From: Saccharothrix luteola
Lineage (GTDB): Bacteria > Actinomycetota > Actinomycetes > Mycobacteriales > Pseudonocardiaceae
Direction: 5' to 3'
Assembly (NCBI RefSeq): GCF_020859565.1
Contig: NZ_JAJHUO010000006.1
Location: forward strand, 186,001-250,000
Length of the DNA stretch: 64,000 nt
The notes below the pieces were generated by a model. The model saw only the letters and a program-made list of their open reading frames with translations, ran no database searches and was not told the DNA's origin. The position numbers were made by a program, and so were the translations under genes. How positions within the stretch are numbered: position 1 is the first letter of the stretch; each line of letters opens with the position of its first letter. Shown piece after piece: positions 42,235 through 51,176 of this stretch.

Positions 42235-43278
42235 TCAGCCCGCGATGCGCCGCATCGCGTAGATGCTGCCGGGGTTCTCCAGCGGCACCACCTTGACCGG
42301 GACGCCGTCGGTGGACGCGTGCACGACCCGCGCGTTGTCCACCGCCATGCCCACGTGGTTGCCGCCGTTGTAGATGATCAGGTCGCCCGCCTGGACCTCG
42401 CTGCGGCTGACGGGTCGCCCGGCGCCCGCCTGGCCACCGGAGGTGCGCGGGATCGTCACGCCGGCGTACGCGTACGCCTTCGAGGTCAGGCCGGAGCAGT
42501 CCCAGAGGTCCGGGCCGGTCGCGCCGTACCGGTACATGTCGCCCTGCTGGTCCAGCGCGAACTGCAGCGCCACACCCGCCGCGCCCGCGGGCACGTTGGT
42601 CGCGGTGACCCTCGGACCCGTGTTGGTCAGCGTGCTGCGCTCCTGCGAGGTCAGCCGGGCCAACTGGTCCTTGACCACGGTGATCTGGCCCTGCAGGTCG
42701 GTCTGCCGCTTCTTGATGTCGTCGGCGATCTTGACCGCCTCGTCGGTCGCGGTCTGCGCGCGGGACTGGGCGTCCGCCGCCTTCTGCCGCGCGTCCTCGG
42801 CCGCGTCGACCGCGCCGGAGAGCCGTTCGAGGGACTCGTTGTTGTCCGACGCGAGCACGCCGAGCGCGGACATGCGGTTCAGGAAGTCCTGCTGGGAGTC
42901 GGACACCAGCAGCGCCGACAGCTGGTTGAACCGGGCGCCCTCGAACGACGCCTCCGTCAGCTTGTCGACCTGGACCCGGAAGGTCTCCTCGTCCGTCCGC
43001 GCCTGCTCGCCCGCCTGGGTCGCCTGCGCCAGGTCGGCGTTGGCCTTGTCCAGCTCGGCCTGGTTGGCGTTGCGCTGCTCTTCGGCGCGCAGGAGCTCTT
43101 CGTTGAGCTTGGTGGCCTGCTCGGCCAGCTCGTTGTACTTCTTCAGCGCCTCGGAGGCGTTCGCGGGGGTGTTCGGCTGGGCTCCGGCGGGTACGGGCAG
43201 GACGCCCACCGCGGCAGCGGCCACCGCCGTGGCCGCCATCGCCCCGCGCAGGCCGCGCTTGAGTCGTTGCGACGCCAC
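42235..43278 (-). CDS. NlpC/P60 peptidoglycan endopeptidase (Rv2190c-like)
   Basis: 347 residues from the GTG at 43278. A signal peptide (GAMAATAVAAAAVGVLPVPA) is followed by a long coiled coil (about 38-225, with many Glu, Lys and Gln heptads such as LAEQATKLNEELLRAEEQRN) and a C-terminal NlpC/P60 domain. The nucleophile is C261 in WDCSGLTSKAY and the histidine lies in GGNHVGMAVD. It cuts peptidoglycan stem peptides (D-Glu to DAP) during growth and division, and the coiled coil probably autoinhibits it as in RipA/RipC. A structured leader of about 230 bases precedes it, and a hairpin follows. Confidence 0.92.
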   Translation of the reverse strand: MASQRLKRGLRGAMAATAVAAAAVGVLPVPAGAQPNTPANASEALKKYNELAEQATKLNEELLRAEEQRNANQAELDKANADLAQATQAGEQARTDEETFRVQVDKLTEASFEGARFNQLSALLVSDSQQDFLNRMSALGVLASDNNESLERLSGAVDAAEDARQKAADAQSRAQTATDEAVKIADDIKKRQTDLQGQITVVKDQLARLTSQERSTLTNTGPRVTATNVPAGAAGVALQFALDQQGDMYRYGATGPDLWDCSGLTSKAYAYAGVTIPRTSGGQAGAGRPVSRSEVQAGDLIIYNGGNHVGMAVDNARVVHASTDGVPVKVVPLENPGSIYAMRRIAG

Positions 43279-43324
43279 AGTCGCGTGTGTCTCCTTCGTC
43301 TGATCCCGCCTGCCGGCCGGGCGC

Positions 43325-43455
43325 ATGGCGCAACCCGACGCACCTCTGGTGAGAGATCTCCGGCTCGGCTCCCCGACAGGCCGATTCGGCGGTGAACCCG
43401 CGTCGCGGCCCAGGATGGACCACTGCTCGCCGCGAGATCTCGGCTAGGTTACGAA
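43325..43455 (-). promoter_or_regulatory. Structured leader, candidate c-di-AMP-type riboswitch
   Basis: The region upstream of the NlpC/P60 start has no gene. Two GAGATCTC segments (43434-43441 and 43353-43360) can close a stem about 70 bases long, with GCC/GGC-rich helices inside, and GGTGAAC at 43507-43501 can pair with GTTCACC at 43397-43391. Cyclic-di-AMP (ydaO) riboswitches are known ahead of NlpC/P60 and Rpf genes in actinobacteria. The strict ydaO consensus (for example AGCUAACC after CCGAAUCC) is not clearly present; a CCGAATCGGCCTGTCGGGG stretch only resembles it. So the structure is well supported and the ligand is a guess. Confidence 0.4.
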
Positions 43456-43576
43456 AAGTGAGGTCCGGCGTCCACTAGCGGGGCAAGGAAATCACGTCGA
43501 GTTCACCTTTATTCCCAAACGGCCTAGCTGTGACCTGGTCGTGTGACCGCTGGTGGTGTTAAAAACACGATCTGTG

Positions 43577-44926
43577 TCACACCCGGCCCAGGCGCGCCAG
43601 CAACACGGCGGACGGCACCGGGTGCGCGCCACGCCGCCGGACGGAATCAGCCACCGCCCGGTCGGACGTCACCACGACCACCGGACGGCCCTCGGGCTCG
43701 GCGGTCACCAACGCCCGGATCACGTCGTCGGCCAGCACACCGGGATCGCTGAACAGCACCCGCACCCCGCGCGGCGCGGACGTCGGCACGGCCACCACAC
43801 CCGCGCCGTCGAACACCAACGTCACCTCCGCGCCGGTGCGCGCCGCCAGCACTGCCAGCTGGTGCACCAACCGGTCCCGCTGGTCCGACAGCGACAGCTC
43901 CGGGTAGCCCGTCTTGGTCACGTTGTAGCCGTCCACGATCAAGTGCACGGCGGGCAGCGCCAGCAACCGGTCCAGCGCCGCCGGGTCCTCCACCCGGCCG
44001 ACCGCGCCCTGCGCCGCGCTGGCGCCGCGCACGAGGTCCGCCGGCCGCGGGCCCGCGCCGCCGAGGGCCAGTTCCCGGCGCAGGCCGTTCACCGCGCCGT
44101 CGAGCGTCTCGACCAGCAGGGCCAGCCGCACCTCGTCGGCCTGGCGGGCCTCCTTGGCCGACTGGCGCGCCACCTCCGCGTCCGACTCGGCCCGCTGGGC
44201 CTTGGCGCGCTCGTGCTCGGCGCGTTCGCGTTCGCGGTCCCGTTCGGCGGTCAACCGGCGCAGCGCGGCCTCGGCCTCCGCGCGCACCCGGTCCGCCTCG
44301 GCCGACGACGATTCGGCCCGGTCCTTGGCCTCGCGCAACCGCACGCCCTGCTCGCGCAACCGTTTGCGCAGCCGTTCCAGCTCGGCCTCGGACGCCTCGC
44401 GGATCTTGTCGACCGCGCCGCCCGCCTCGGCCCGTTCCGCCTTGAGCCGCTCCAGCTCCACTTCGAGCCGCTCGGCCCGCTGCACGGCCAGGTCGCGCTC
44501 GGAGCGCAGCGCCGCGTCCGCCACGCGCCTGCCGACCAGCTCGATGAAGTGGGACGCGACCTCCTCGCCCTGCAGGATCGCCGCCGCGCCGGCCGCCACC
44601 GGGTCGGGCGACGTCACCTCCAGCGCCGCCGGCCGGTTGCGCCGCAGCCACTCGACGACGGCGGCCCGGAAGTTCGCCGACGACTTCAGGCCGCCGACGA
44701 GCACCGGCGCGCCCAGCCGGGCCCGCTTGGTCGGAGCGAACCGGGCGACCGCGCGCAGGGACTGCGGGATGTCGACCTTCGCCAAGTCCCCCAACGCATC
44801 CGCGCTCAGCTCCGCGAGCCGCGCGCGCAGGGGCTCGGGCAGCGCGGACCAGTCCACAGTGGACTCGACGGCCTGGTTCGGTTCCAGGTCGTCCGCGCCT
44901 GCCGGCGGCTCGATCGGGTCTTGCAC
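43577..44926 (-). CDS. NYN-domain (PIN-like) RNA-processing protein
   Basis: 449 residues from the GTG at 44926. An N-terminal helical region (about 1-130) is followed by a long charged coiled coil (about 135-270, with ERLEVELERLKAERAEAGGA) and a C-terminal YacP-like NYN domain, with HLIVDGYNVTKTGYPELSL (about 320), LVFDGAGV and VTSDRAVADSVRRRGA carrying the acidic active-site residues. YacP/Rae1 relatives are ribosome-associated or mRNA-cleaving endonucleases. It is divergent from the DEDDh-UvrC nuclease gene. Confidence 0.85.
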   Translation of the reverse strand: MQDPIEPPAGADDLEPNQAVESTVDWSALPEPLRARLAELSADALGDLAKVDIPQSLRAVARFAPTKRARLGAPVLVGGLKSSANFRAAVVEWLRRNRPAALEVTSPDPVAAGAAAILQGEEVASHFIELVGRRVADAALRSERDLAVQRAERLEVELERLKAERAEAGGAVDKIREASEAELERLRKRLREQGVRLREAKDRAESSSAEADRVRAEAEAALRRLTAERDRERERAEHERAKAQRAESDAEVARQSAKEARQADEVRLALLVETLDGAVNGLRRELALGGAGPRPADLVRGASAAQGAVGRVEDPAALDRLLALPAVHLIVDGYNVTKTGYPELSLSDQRDRLVHQLAVLAARTGAEVTLVFDGAGVVAVPTSAPRGVRVLFSDPGVLADDVIRALVTAEPEGRPVVVVTSDRAVADSVRRRGAHPVPSAVLLARLGRV

Positions 44927-44965
44927 CCGTACAGGCTAGCTGTGTCGTGTTGCGCCGCTGTGCAC

Positions 44966-45041
44966 GATCGCCGCCGCTCCGCGCCCGGTTGTCCGGCGGT
45001 GGTCGCCGCGGTGGCCCGTCGGCTGCCGAGCAGCGGCGATC
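44966..45041. repeat. Inverted pair of the GATCGCCGCYGCTC repeat
   Basis: GATCGCCGCCGCTC at 44966-44979 is matched in inverted orientation at 45028-45041 (13 of 14), between two divergent starts. Copies also lie at 25902 and 36403. Confidence 0.6.
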
Positions 45042-45076
45042 AACACTGTCGGTGGGTACGGCTACGGTGCGCCGCG

Positions 45077-46780
45077 ATGACTACTCAGCTCACGTTCGAC
45101 GAACTGGGCACACCGCTGCGCGAGACCACGTTCGTCGTGTTCGACCTGGAGACCACCGGCGGCCGTGCGGACGGTGACGCGATCACCGAGATCGGTGCGG
45201 TGAAGGTGCGCGGCGGGCGGGTGATCGGCGAGTTCGGCACCCTCGTCGACCCCGAGCGGGGCATTCCGCCGCAGGTCGTGGCCCTGACCGGGATCACGCA
45301 GGTGATGGTGACCGGCGCGCCGAAGCTGACCACGGTGCTGCCCGCGTTCCTCGAGTTCGCCGCCGGGGCGGTCCTGGTCGCGCACAACTCCGGCTTCGAC
45401 GTGGGGTTCATCAAGGCCGCTTGCGCCCGGCACGGGTACACGTGGCCCAAGCCGACCGTCGTGTGCACGGTGAAGCTGGCCCGCCGGGTGCTCAGCCGGG
45501 ACGAGGCGCCGAGCTGCCGGCTGTCGGCGTTGGCCCAGCTGTTCGGGCTGTCCGTGCAGCCGAACCACCGCGCGCTGGTCGACGCCCGCGCGACCGTCGA
45601 GGTGCTGCACCACCTGCTGGAGCGGGTCGGGTCGGTCGGCGTGCACTCGCTGGAGGAGCTGGTCGCCTACCTGCCCGAGGTGACGCCCGCGCAGCGGCGC
45701 AAGCGGACGCTCGCGTCCCACCTGCCGTCCACCCCGGGCGTCTACCTGTTCCGCGGGCCGTCGGAGGAGGTGCTGTACGTCGGCACGGCGTCCGACCTGC
45801 GGCGGCGGGTGCGGCAGTACTTCACCGCCAGCGAGGGGCGCAAGCGGCTGCGGGAGATGGTGTCGCTGGCCGTGCGGGTGGACGCGGTGGAGTGCGCGCA
45901 CTCGTTGGAGGCCGAGGTGCGGGAGCTGCGGCTGCTGACCGCGCACAAGCCCGCTTACAACCGGCGTTCCAAGAACCAGGCGCAGGCGTGGTGGCTCGTG
46001 CTGACGGACGAGGCTTTTCCGCGCCTCTCCGTGGTCCGCACGCCGCGTGAGGGTGCGCTCGGCCCGTTCCGGTCCCGGCGGCTCGCCGAGACTGCGATGG
46101 AGGCGGTGCTGGAGGCCGTGCCGCTGCGGGCGTGCTCGATCCGGATCCCGGCGCGCAACGCGTCCGCCACGCCGTGCGCGCTGTTCGAGCTGGGCCGGTG
46201 CAAGGCGCCGTGCGCGGGACGTCAGTCGGTGGACGACTACTCCCCCGCCGCGACGGCGTTCCGCCGGCTGGTCGGCGGGGCGGATGTCACGCCGTTGCGG
46301 GAGCTGACCGCGCAGATCGACGCGCTCGCCCATGCGCACCGGTTCGAGGACGCCGCCACCCGCCGTGACCGGATGTCGTCGTTGGTGCGCTCGTTGGACC
46401 GGGCGCAGCGGCTCGCGGGGCTGGCGGCGTTGCCGGAGGTGGTCGCCGCGCGGCCCGACGGGTCCGGCGGGTGGGAGTTCGCCGTGGTGCGGCACGGGCG
46501 GTTGGCGTCGGCCGGGGTGGCGCGGCGCGGCACGCGGCCGATGCCGGTGGTCGACGCGCTGGTGGCGTCGGCGGAGACGGTGATCCCGGGCGAGGGCCCG
46601 CTGTTCGGCGCGCCGGCCGAGGAGGTCGGCGTGGTCCTGCGGTGGATCGACCGGCCGGGGACGCGGCTCGTCTACTGCGAGCGCCCGTGGACGTCGCCCG
46701 CGTTCGCAGCCGGCGCGTGGCGGGAGTGGGTGGCACGCGCCGAGGCCGGTCGCGACCAGTACCGGATGGCGGGCCACTAG
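45077..46780 (+). CDS. DEDDh exonuclease fused to a UvrC/Cho-like GIY-YIG domain
   Basis: 567 residues from the ATG at 45077. The N-terminal 180 residues are a DnaQ-type 3'-5' exonuclease (FVVFDLETTGGRADGDAITE; VAHNSGFDVGF; HRALVDARATVEVL). The middle (from about 220) is a GIY-YIG nuclease as in UvrC and Cho (LPSTPGVYLFRGPSEEVLYV; GTASDLRRRVRQYF). A cysteine cluster, CALFELGRCKAPCAG, and a UvrB-contact-like helix follow. It matches M. tuberculosis Rv2191 and is thought to act in nucleotide excision repair as an accessory incision enzyme. It stands alone on the plus strand. Confidence 0.9.
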   Translation: MTTQLTFDELGTPLRETTFVVFDLETTGGRADGDAITEIGAVKVRGGRVIGEFGTLVDPERGIPPQVVALTGITQVMVTGAPKLTTVLPAFLEFAAGAVLVAHNSGFDVGFIKAACARHGYTWPKPTVVCTVKLARRVLSRDEAPSCRLSALAQLFGLSVQPNHRALVDARATVEVLHHLLERVGSVGVHSLEELVAYLPEVTPAQRRKRTLASHLPSTPGVYLFRGPSEEVLYVGTASDLRRRVRQYFTASEGRKRLREMVSLAVRVDAVECAHSLEAEVRELRLLTAHKPAYNRRSKNQAQAWWLVLTDEAFPRLSVVRTPREGALGPFRSRRLAETAMEAVLEAVPLRACSIRIPARNASATPCALFELGRCKAPCAGRQSVDDYSPAATAFRRLVGGADVTPLRELTAQIDALAHAHRFEDAATRRDRMSSLVRSLDRAQRLAGLAALPEVVAARPDGSGGWEFAVVRHGRLASAGVARRGTRPMPVVDALVASAETVIPGEGPLFGAPAEEVGVVLRWIDRPGTRLVYCERPWTSPAFAAGAWREWVARAEAGRDQYRMAGH

Positions 46781-46822
46781 CATGTGGTCGGTCGATACCC
46801 CGACGACTTGTGGAGGACCGCT

Positions 46823-47107
46823 GTGATCACCGCGATCGTGCTGATCCAGGCCGCCGCCGAGACCATTCCGGACGCGGCGCAGGCGATCGCCGACATCGAG
46901 GGCGTCACCGAGGTCTACTCGTGCGCCGGCGACGTCGACCTGATCGCTCTGGTCAAGGTCGCCCGGCACGAGGACCTGGCCGACCTGGTGCCCGGCCACA
47001 TCTCCAAGGTGCCCGGCGTGCTGAACACGGACACCCACATCTCGTTCCGGTCGTACTCGAAGCGTGACACGGACGCGGCGTTCGCCATCGGTCTCGAAGA
47101 CGCCTGA
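46823..47107 (+). CDS. Lrp/AsnC ligand-binding (RAM) domain protein
   Basis: 94 residues from the GTG at 46823, with GGAGGA seven bases ahead. It is a stand-alone RAM domain: AIVLIQAAAETIPDAAQAIA, EVYSCAGDVDLIALVKV, VPGHISKVPGVLNTDTHISF. There is no helix-turn-helix, so it cannot bind DNA itself and probably oligomerises or senses an amino acid. Such small RAM proteins are common next to trpD and the cytochrome bc1 genes of actinobacteria. The next 630 bases contain no gene, only repeats. Confidence 0.85.
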   Translation: MITAIVLIQAAAETIPDAAQAIADIEGVTEVYSCAGDVDLIALVKVARHEDLADLVPGHISKVPGVLNTDTHISFRSYSKRDTDAAFAIGLEDA

Positions 47108-47180
47108 TCGGCCCGAAGTCCGCAAGCGTCGAAGGCGTTGCGACATCAAGGCGTTGAAGGCTTAAAAGCCTTAAAAGCAT

Positions 47181-47396
47181 GTCCTCGCCGGACGGGCAGA
47201 TCAGCAGGATGACGGGGAATGCGGTCATGCTCCGGGTCCGTCGTTGGTCCGGGTTCCGTGTCATCCCACCGACCTCCCTCCGGGCTACCACACGTATCAA
47301 GGGGGGCGACAACAGTGGACGCCGACAGGCATCGGTGAACAGCGCCCCCCTTGACACGCGCGGTAGGGCAAAGCCAGGTCGGCGGGATGACACGAA
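47181..47396 (+). repeat. Long palindromic intergenic element, copy 2
   Basis: Same build as at 9884: the 33-bp box at 47181-47213, 41 spacer bases, then 52-bp arms at 47255-47306 and 47345-47396 around a 38-base loop. The sequence just before the box (47157-47180) holds a small hairpin AAGGCTTAAAAGCCTT. CTTAAAAGCATGTCCTCGCC, joining flank and box, is shared with copy 3 but not with copy 1. Confidence 0.92.
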
Positions 47397-47511
47397 CCCC
47401 TCGTTCGGGAAAGCGAAAGCCGGCACCCAGCCCATAGCCACGCCGCTCCACACCACCCGCGCCGGGCCCGCCGCTCCCGTCCACTGACAGGTTCTTCCCG
47501 AAAAGAAGGGC

Positions 47512-47726
47512 TTCGTGTCATCCCGCCGACCTGGCAAAGCCCTACCGCACGTGTCAAGGGGGCACTTTCCACCCCAACAGGAACGATGGGATGGAATCGC
47601 CCCCTTGACGCGTGTGGTAGCCCGGAGGGAGGTCGGTGGGATGACACGAAACCCGGACCAACAACGGACCCGCAGCATCCAGCGGTAGTTGGGGTCATCC
47701 TGCTGATCTGCCCGTCCGGCGAGGAC
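47512..47726 (-). repeat. Long palindromic intergenic element, copy 3 (inverted)
   Basis: Inverted relative to copies 1 and 2: arms 47512-47562 and 47600-47650 (37-base loop), 43 spacer bases, then the 33-bp box at 47694-47726. With copy 2 it forms a head-to-head pair around a unique 115-base segment (47397-47511). The boxes lie at the two outer ends, as in a composite unit. Confidence 0.92.
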
Positions 47727-47740
47727 ATGCTTTTAAGCTC

Positions 47741-48265
47741 TTAAGTTTTTGAACTACTCCCCAACCACCCACCAAGCACACCGAAATCGGCATCCGTCAG
47801 CCCCAGCCGTGGATCGACCCGGTGCAACAGGGCACGACTCGGGTGGTTCACCGCGACCCACGCCCGGTCCACGTCGGTGAGCTCGTCGTCCACCCACGCG
47901 AACGGCCGCCCCGCAGCCCAAGAGACGAGCGCACGCGTCTTCCAGTGCAGCCCGGCCCGCTCGTCCAGCTCATCGACCTCGGACGGCTCCGGCCACGCCA
48001 CCACCGCGAGCCGACCCAAGCCGAGCCGACCCAAGCCGAGCCGAGGCGCGACGGACTCGTTGGCGTCTTCCATCCACGTCGTCGCCCACACCAGCTCGCA
48101 CGGCAGCGCGGCCAACCGGGGCCCGAGCCCGGGGTCGACCCGGCTCAGCAACGGATTGGCGCCGGCGGCAACCGTCCCGTAGGTCGGGTACCCGCCACCG
48201 CCGAACGGGATCAGCGGCCCGTCCACGTCGAGGAAGAGCAAAGGACGCTGGTCAGGACCGGCCAC
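47741..48265 (-). CDS. HAD-like hydrolase domain protein
   Basis: 174 residues from the GTG at 48265. The N-terminal LLFLDVDGPLIPFGGGGYPT is the DxD catalytic motif I of HAD phosphatases, and FAWVDDELTDVDRAWV (about 120) supplies the motif IV acidic pair. WATTWMEDANE is typical of the actinobacterial HAD-domain secondary family, which usually lacks a cap. The substrate is unknown. Two copies of a 15-base in-frame repeat (48008-48037) duplicate a five-residue GLGRL unit. The gene lies between palindromic repeat copy 3 and the qcr operon terminator. Confidence 0.8.
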   Translation of the reverse strand: MAGPDQRPLLFLDVDGPLIPFGGGGYPTYGTVAAGANPLLSRVDPGLGPRLAALPCELVWATTWMEDANESVAPRLGLGRLGLGRLAVVAWPEPSEVDELDERAGLHWKTRALVSWAAGRPFAWVDDELTDVDRAWVAVNHPSRALLHRVDPRLGLTDADFGVLGGWLGSSSKT

Positions 48266-48285
48266 CGGACAACTCCCCGCACGCG

Positions 48286-48321
48286 AAAGGGTCCCGCACC
48301 GGAACAGGTGCGGGACCCTTT
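48286..48321. terminator. 15-bp perfect hairpin ending the qcrCAB operon
   Basis: Stem 48286-48300 with 48307-48321 (AAAGGGTCCCGCACC) and a 6-base loop, ending CCCTTT. It is about 65 bases past the qcrB stop on the minus strand. Confidence 0.88.
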
Positions 48322-48384
48322 CTCCACACGATCAGCCCCTCGGACGAGCGCTCGCGCCGATGCGCGGGCCAGTCCCCGGGTGGA

Positions 48385-50055
48385 TCAGTCCTCCGGCTGG
48401 GACGGCTTCCCGGCCAGTTCGCCCGCCGGCTTGTTCTCGGCGGACAGGGCGTCCGCCGAGACACCGCGCTCGGCCCGCGCACGGGCCACGGCGGCGGTCT
48501 CCTCCGGCGGGTCCGGGGTCAGGAAGCTGCCCGGCACCGGGTGACCGGCCGAGCCCAGCTTGTTCATCTTCTTCGGCACCGACGCGCCCTGGTAGGCCAG
48601 CGGCAGGGGGTGGCCGTGGTCGTCGACCGGGCCGAGCGGCTGGTGGACCTCGATGAACTCGCCGTGCGGCAGGCGCTTGATGATGCCCGTCTCGACACCG
48701 TGCTCCAGCACCTCGCGGTCCGCGCGCTGCAAGCCGATGCAGATGCGGTACGTGATGAAGTACGCCAGCGGCGGGACGAGGAGCATGCCGATGCGGCCCA
48801 TCCACGTCATCGCGTTCAGCGAGATGTCGAACTTCATCGCGATGATGTCGTTGCCGCCCGAGAGCAGCAGCACCATGAAGTACGAGATCGCCATGACGCC
48901 GAGCGACGTCCGGACCGGCACGTCACGCGGGCGCTGCAGCAGGTTGTGGTGCGCGTAGTCCTTGGTCATCTTGCGCTCGATCCACGGGTACACCGCCGCG
49001 AGACCGGTCAGCAGCGGCAGGCCGAGCATGAACGGCAGGAACGGCGCGGGCACCGTGTAGTTGCCCAGGTACAGCTCCCACGCGGGCCACAGGCGGATCA
49101 AGCCGTCGGTCCAGCCCATGTACCAGTCGGGCTGCACGCCCGCCGACACCTGAGCCGCGTTGTACGGGCCGAAGTTCCAGATCGGGTTGATCTGGAAGAT
49201 GCCGCCCATGATCGCCGTGACGGCCACGACCACGGCGAAGAACCCGCCGCCCTTGGCCGCGAACACCGGCATGATGCGCACGCCGACGACGTTGGTCTCC
49301 TTGCGGCCCACGCCCGGGAACTGCGTGTGCTTCTGGTACCAGACCACGCCGAGGTGCACCGCGATCAGCGCCAGGATGATGCCCGGGATGACCAGGATGT
49401 GCAGCGTGTAGAGCCGCGGGATGATCTCCGTGCCCGGGAACTCGCCGCCGAACGCCAGCCAGTTGATCCACGTGCCGACCACCGGGAACGAGATCAGCAG
49501 CGCCGCCATCACCCGCAGGCCGGTGCCGGAGAGCAGGTCGTCGGGCAGCGAGTAGCCGAGGAAGCCCTCGATCGCGCCCAGCATGAACAGCACGATGCCG
49601 ATGACCCAGTTGATCTCACGCGGGCGGCGGAACGCGCCGGTGAAGAAGATCCGGAACATGTGCACGACGATCGCGCCCATGAACAGCAGCGCGGCCCAGT
49701 GGTGGACCTGGCGGACGAACAGACCGCCGCGCACCTCGAACGAGATGTGCAGGGTCGATTCGAACGCCCGGGACATCTCGATGCCCTGGAGGTTCACGAA
49801 GCTGCCGTTGTAGACGACCTCCTCCATGGAGGGGTCGAAGAACAGCGCCAGGTAGGTGCCCGACAGCAGCAGGACGATGAAGCTGTACAGCGCGATCTCG
49901 CCGAGCAGGAACGACCAGTGCGTCGGGAAGACCTTGTTCAACTGCTTCCGCATGCCGGAAGCCATGTGGAACCGGTCATCGGCCCACTTGGCGGCGCCAC
50001 CCGCCACGCGGGCGCCCGCGCCCTGCCGCTTCGTCGGCGTGGTGATGCCACTCAT
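48385..50055 (-). CDS. qcrB: Cytochrome bc1 complex cytochrome b subunit
   Basis: 556 residues. It oxidises menaquinol and passes electrons to the Rieske protein and cytochrome c in the actinobacterial bc1-aa3 supercomplex. Eight or nine membrane segments are visible; heme-ligand histidines occur in [20 protein letters not shown] and [23 protein letters not shown]. The quinol-site region reads [11 protein letters not shown] (the PEWE-like motif is PAWE here). A hydrophilic C-terminal tail of about 130 residues is typical of actinobacteria. The ATG overlaps the qcrA stop (ATGA). This subunit is the target of telacebec (Q203) in mycobacteria. Confidence 0.95.
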   Translation of the reverse strand: MSGITTPTKRQGAGARVAGGAAKWADDRFHMASGMRKQLNKVFPTHWSFLLGEIALYSFIVLLLSGTYLALFFDPSMEEVVYNGSFVNLQGIEMSRAFESTLHISFEVRGGLFVRQVHHWAALLFMGAIVVHMFRIFFTGAFRRPREINWVIGIVLFMLGAIEGFLGYSLPDDLLSGTGLRVMAALLISFPVVGTWINWLAFGGEFPGTEIIPRLYTLHILVIPGIILALIAVHLGVVWYQKHTQFPGVGRKETNVVGVRIMPVFAAKGGGFFAVVVAVTAIMGGIFQINPIWNFGPYNAAQVSAGVQPDWYMGWTDGLIRLWPAWELYLGNYTVPAPFLPFMLGLPLLTGLAAVYPWIERKMTKDYAHHNLLQRPRDVPVRTSLGVMAISYFMVLLLSGGNDIIAMKFDISLNAMTWMGRIGMLLVPPLAYFITYRICIGLQRADREVLEHGVETGIIKRLPHGEFIEVHQPLGPVDDHGHPLPLAYQGASVPKKMNKLGSAGHPVPGSFLTPDPPEETAAVARARAERGVSADALSAENKPAGELAGKPSQPED

Positions 50056-51176
50056 GACTTACGCTCCCAGAACGCCGGACCCACGGCCTCGATGAAGTCG
50101 CCGCGGGCAATCAAGTATCCGTCCTCGTCAACCGTGATCGGAAGCTGCGGCAGGGCACGGGTCGCCGGACCGAACCGGGGCTTGGCGTAGTGGAAGACGT
50201 CGAACTGCGACTGGTGGCAGGGGCACAGGAGCAGGCCGGTCTGCTGCTCGTACAGCGAAGTGGGGCACCCGAGGTGGGTGCAGATCTTCGAGTACGCGTA
50301 GAAGTCGCCGTAGTTGAAGTCCTCCTGGCCCGCGCGCTTGGTCACGGCCTGGCCGGGGCGCAGGCGGATGAGCATGACCGGGCTGTCGGCCCGCTTCAGC
50401 GCGTGCACCAGGGCTTCTTCGTCGTCGCGCTCCGACTCGCGGAACGGGAACACCGTTTCGAAACCACCGGCTTCGAGGTCTTCCGGACGCACCAGCGCGA
50501 CGTCGTGGAAGTTGCCCGTGTGCCGGCGCAGGTAGACCTTCTCGCCGTTCTCGGACTTCCACGCGGTGTGCCAGAGCGAGTCCTTCGAGTCGCTGTGCGC
50601 CCACGGGTTCTTGATCAGACCGCCGAGCGGCACGGCCAGCACGCCGAGGCCGAACACCCCGGCGCCGAGGCCCGCGGTGCGCTTGATGAGCGAACGGCGA
50701 CCGATCGTGGAGCGCTCGCCGGCGTCGGCCAGCTGGGCCACGATCGTGGCCTTGTCCACCTCGGGCGACCCGCCGTCGTGGCGCCGCTGGACGGACAGCT
50801 CCTCGGGGATGAACTTCTTCGTGTACAGCAGCGCGCCGACGCCGAGGCCGAGGATCGACAGGCCCAGCGTGAAACCGATGACCGGCGTGTAGAGGCTGTA
50901 CAGGATGTGGTCGTTCGTGTGCGGAGCCTCGTACTTCCACGGCCACCAGATGAACGCCACGAGGAACGCGATGCCGGCGAGCGCGGCGATGGTGAACCAG
51001 AGGGCCACCAGTCGCTCGGCGCGCTTCTCCGCGCGCGTGCCCTTGACCGGCCAGCGGTCCTCGTAGTGGACGATCTCGACACCGTCCATGGCCGCACCGA
51101 GCTTGACCAGCTCGTCCCGGCTCATCCCGGCGAGTTCCGCCTCGTCGGGCAGCTCGTTCGGCTTCACGCCGCTCAT
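50052..51176 (-). CDS. qcrA: Cytochrome bc1 complex Rieske iron-sulfur subunit
   Basis: 374 residues, with the three N-terminal membrane segments special to actinobacterial Rieske proteins (about 60-85, 95-120 and 165-190). The 2Fe-2S ligands are in [16 protein letters not shown] and [11 protein letters not shown] (about 300-330). A twin-arginine-like [19 protein letters not shown] precedes the last membrane segment, consistent with Tat-assisted insertion of the folded domain. It overlaps both qcrC and qcrB by four bases (ATGA). Confidence 0.95.
   Translation of the reverse strand: MSGVKPNELPDEAELAGMSRDELVKLGAAMDGVEIVHYEDRWPVKGTRAEKRAERLVALWFTIAALAGIAFLVAFIWWPWKYEAPHTNDHILYSLYTPVIGFTLGLSILGLGVGALLYTKKFIPEELSVQRRHDGGSPEVDKATIVAQLADAGERSTIGRRSLIKRTAGLGAGVFGLGVLAVPLGGLIKNPWAHSDSKDSLWHTAWKSENGEKVYLRRHTGNFHDVALVRPEDLEAGGFETVFPFRESERDDEEALVHALKRADSPVMLIRLRPGQAVTKRAGQEDFNYGDFYAYSKICTHLGCPTSLYEQQTGLLLCPCHQSQFDVFHYAKPRFGPATRALPQLPITVDEDGYLIARGDFIEAVGPAFWERKS

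Noticed and set aside
43325-43455. Firm annotation as ydaO riboswitch
   Set aside because: Pairing potential and gene context fit, but the invariant ydaO sequence blocks are not clearly present, so it is listed only as a candidate.
44966-45041. Terminator between the NYN and DEDDh-UvrC genes
   Set aside because: The genes are divergent, so no transcript end is expected; the inverted arms are 48 bases apart and match a dispersed repeat.
47179-47487. Small protein starting MSSPDGQISRMT
   Set aside because: The same N-terminus appears in copy 3, but the frame after the box is not kept between repeat copies. This is a nucleotide repeat.
47181-47726. Insertion sequence
   Set aside because: No transposase frame, no terminal inverted repeats at the unit ends and no target duplication could be seen.
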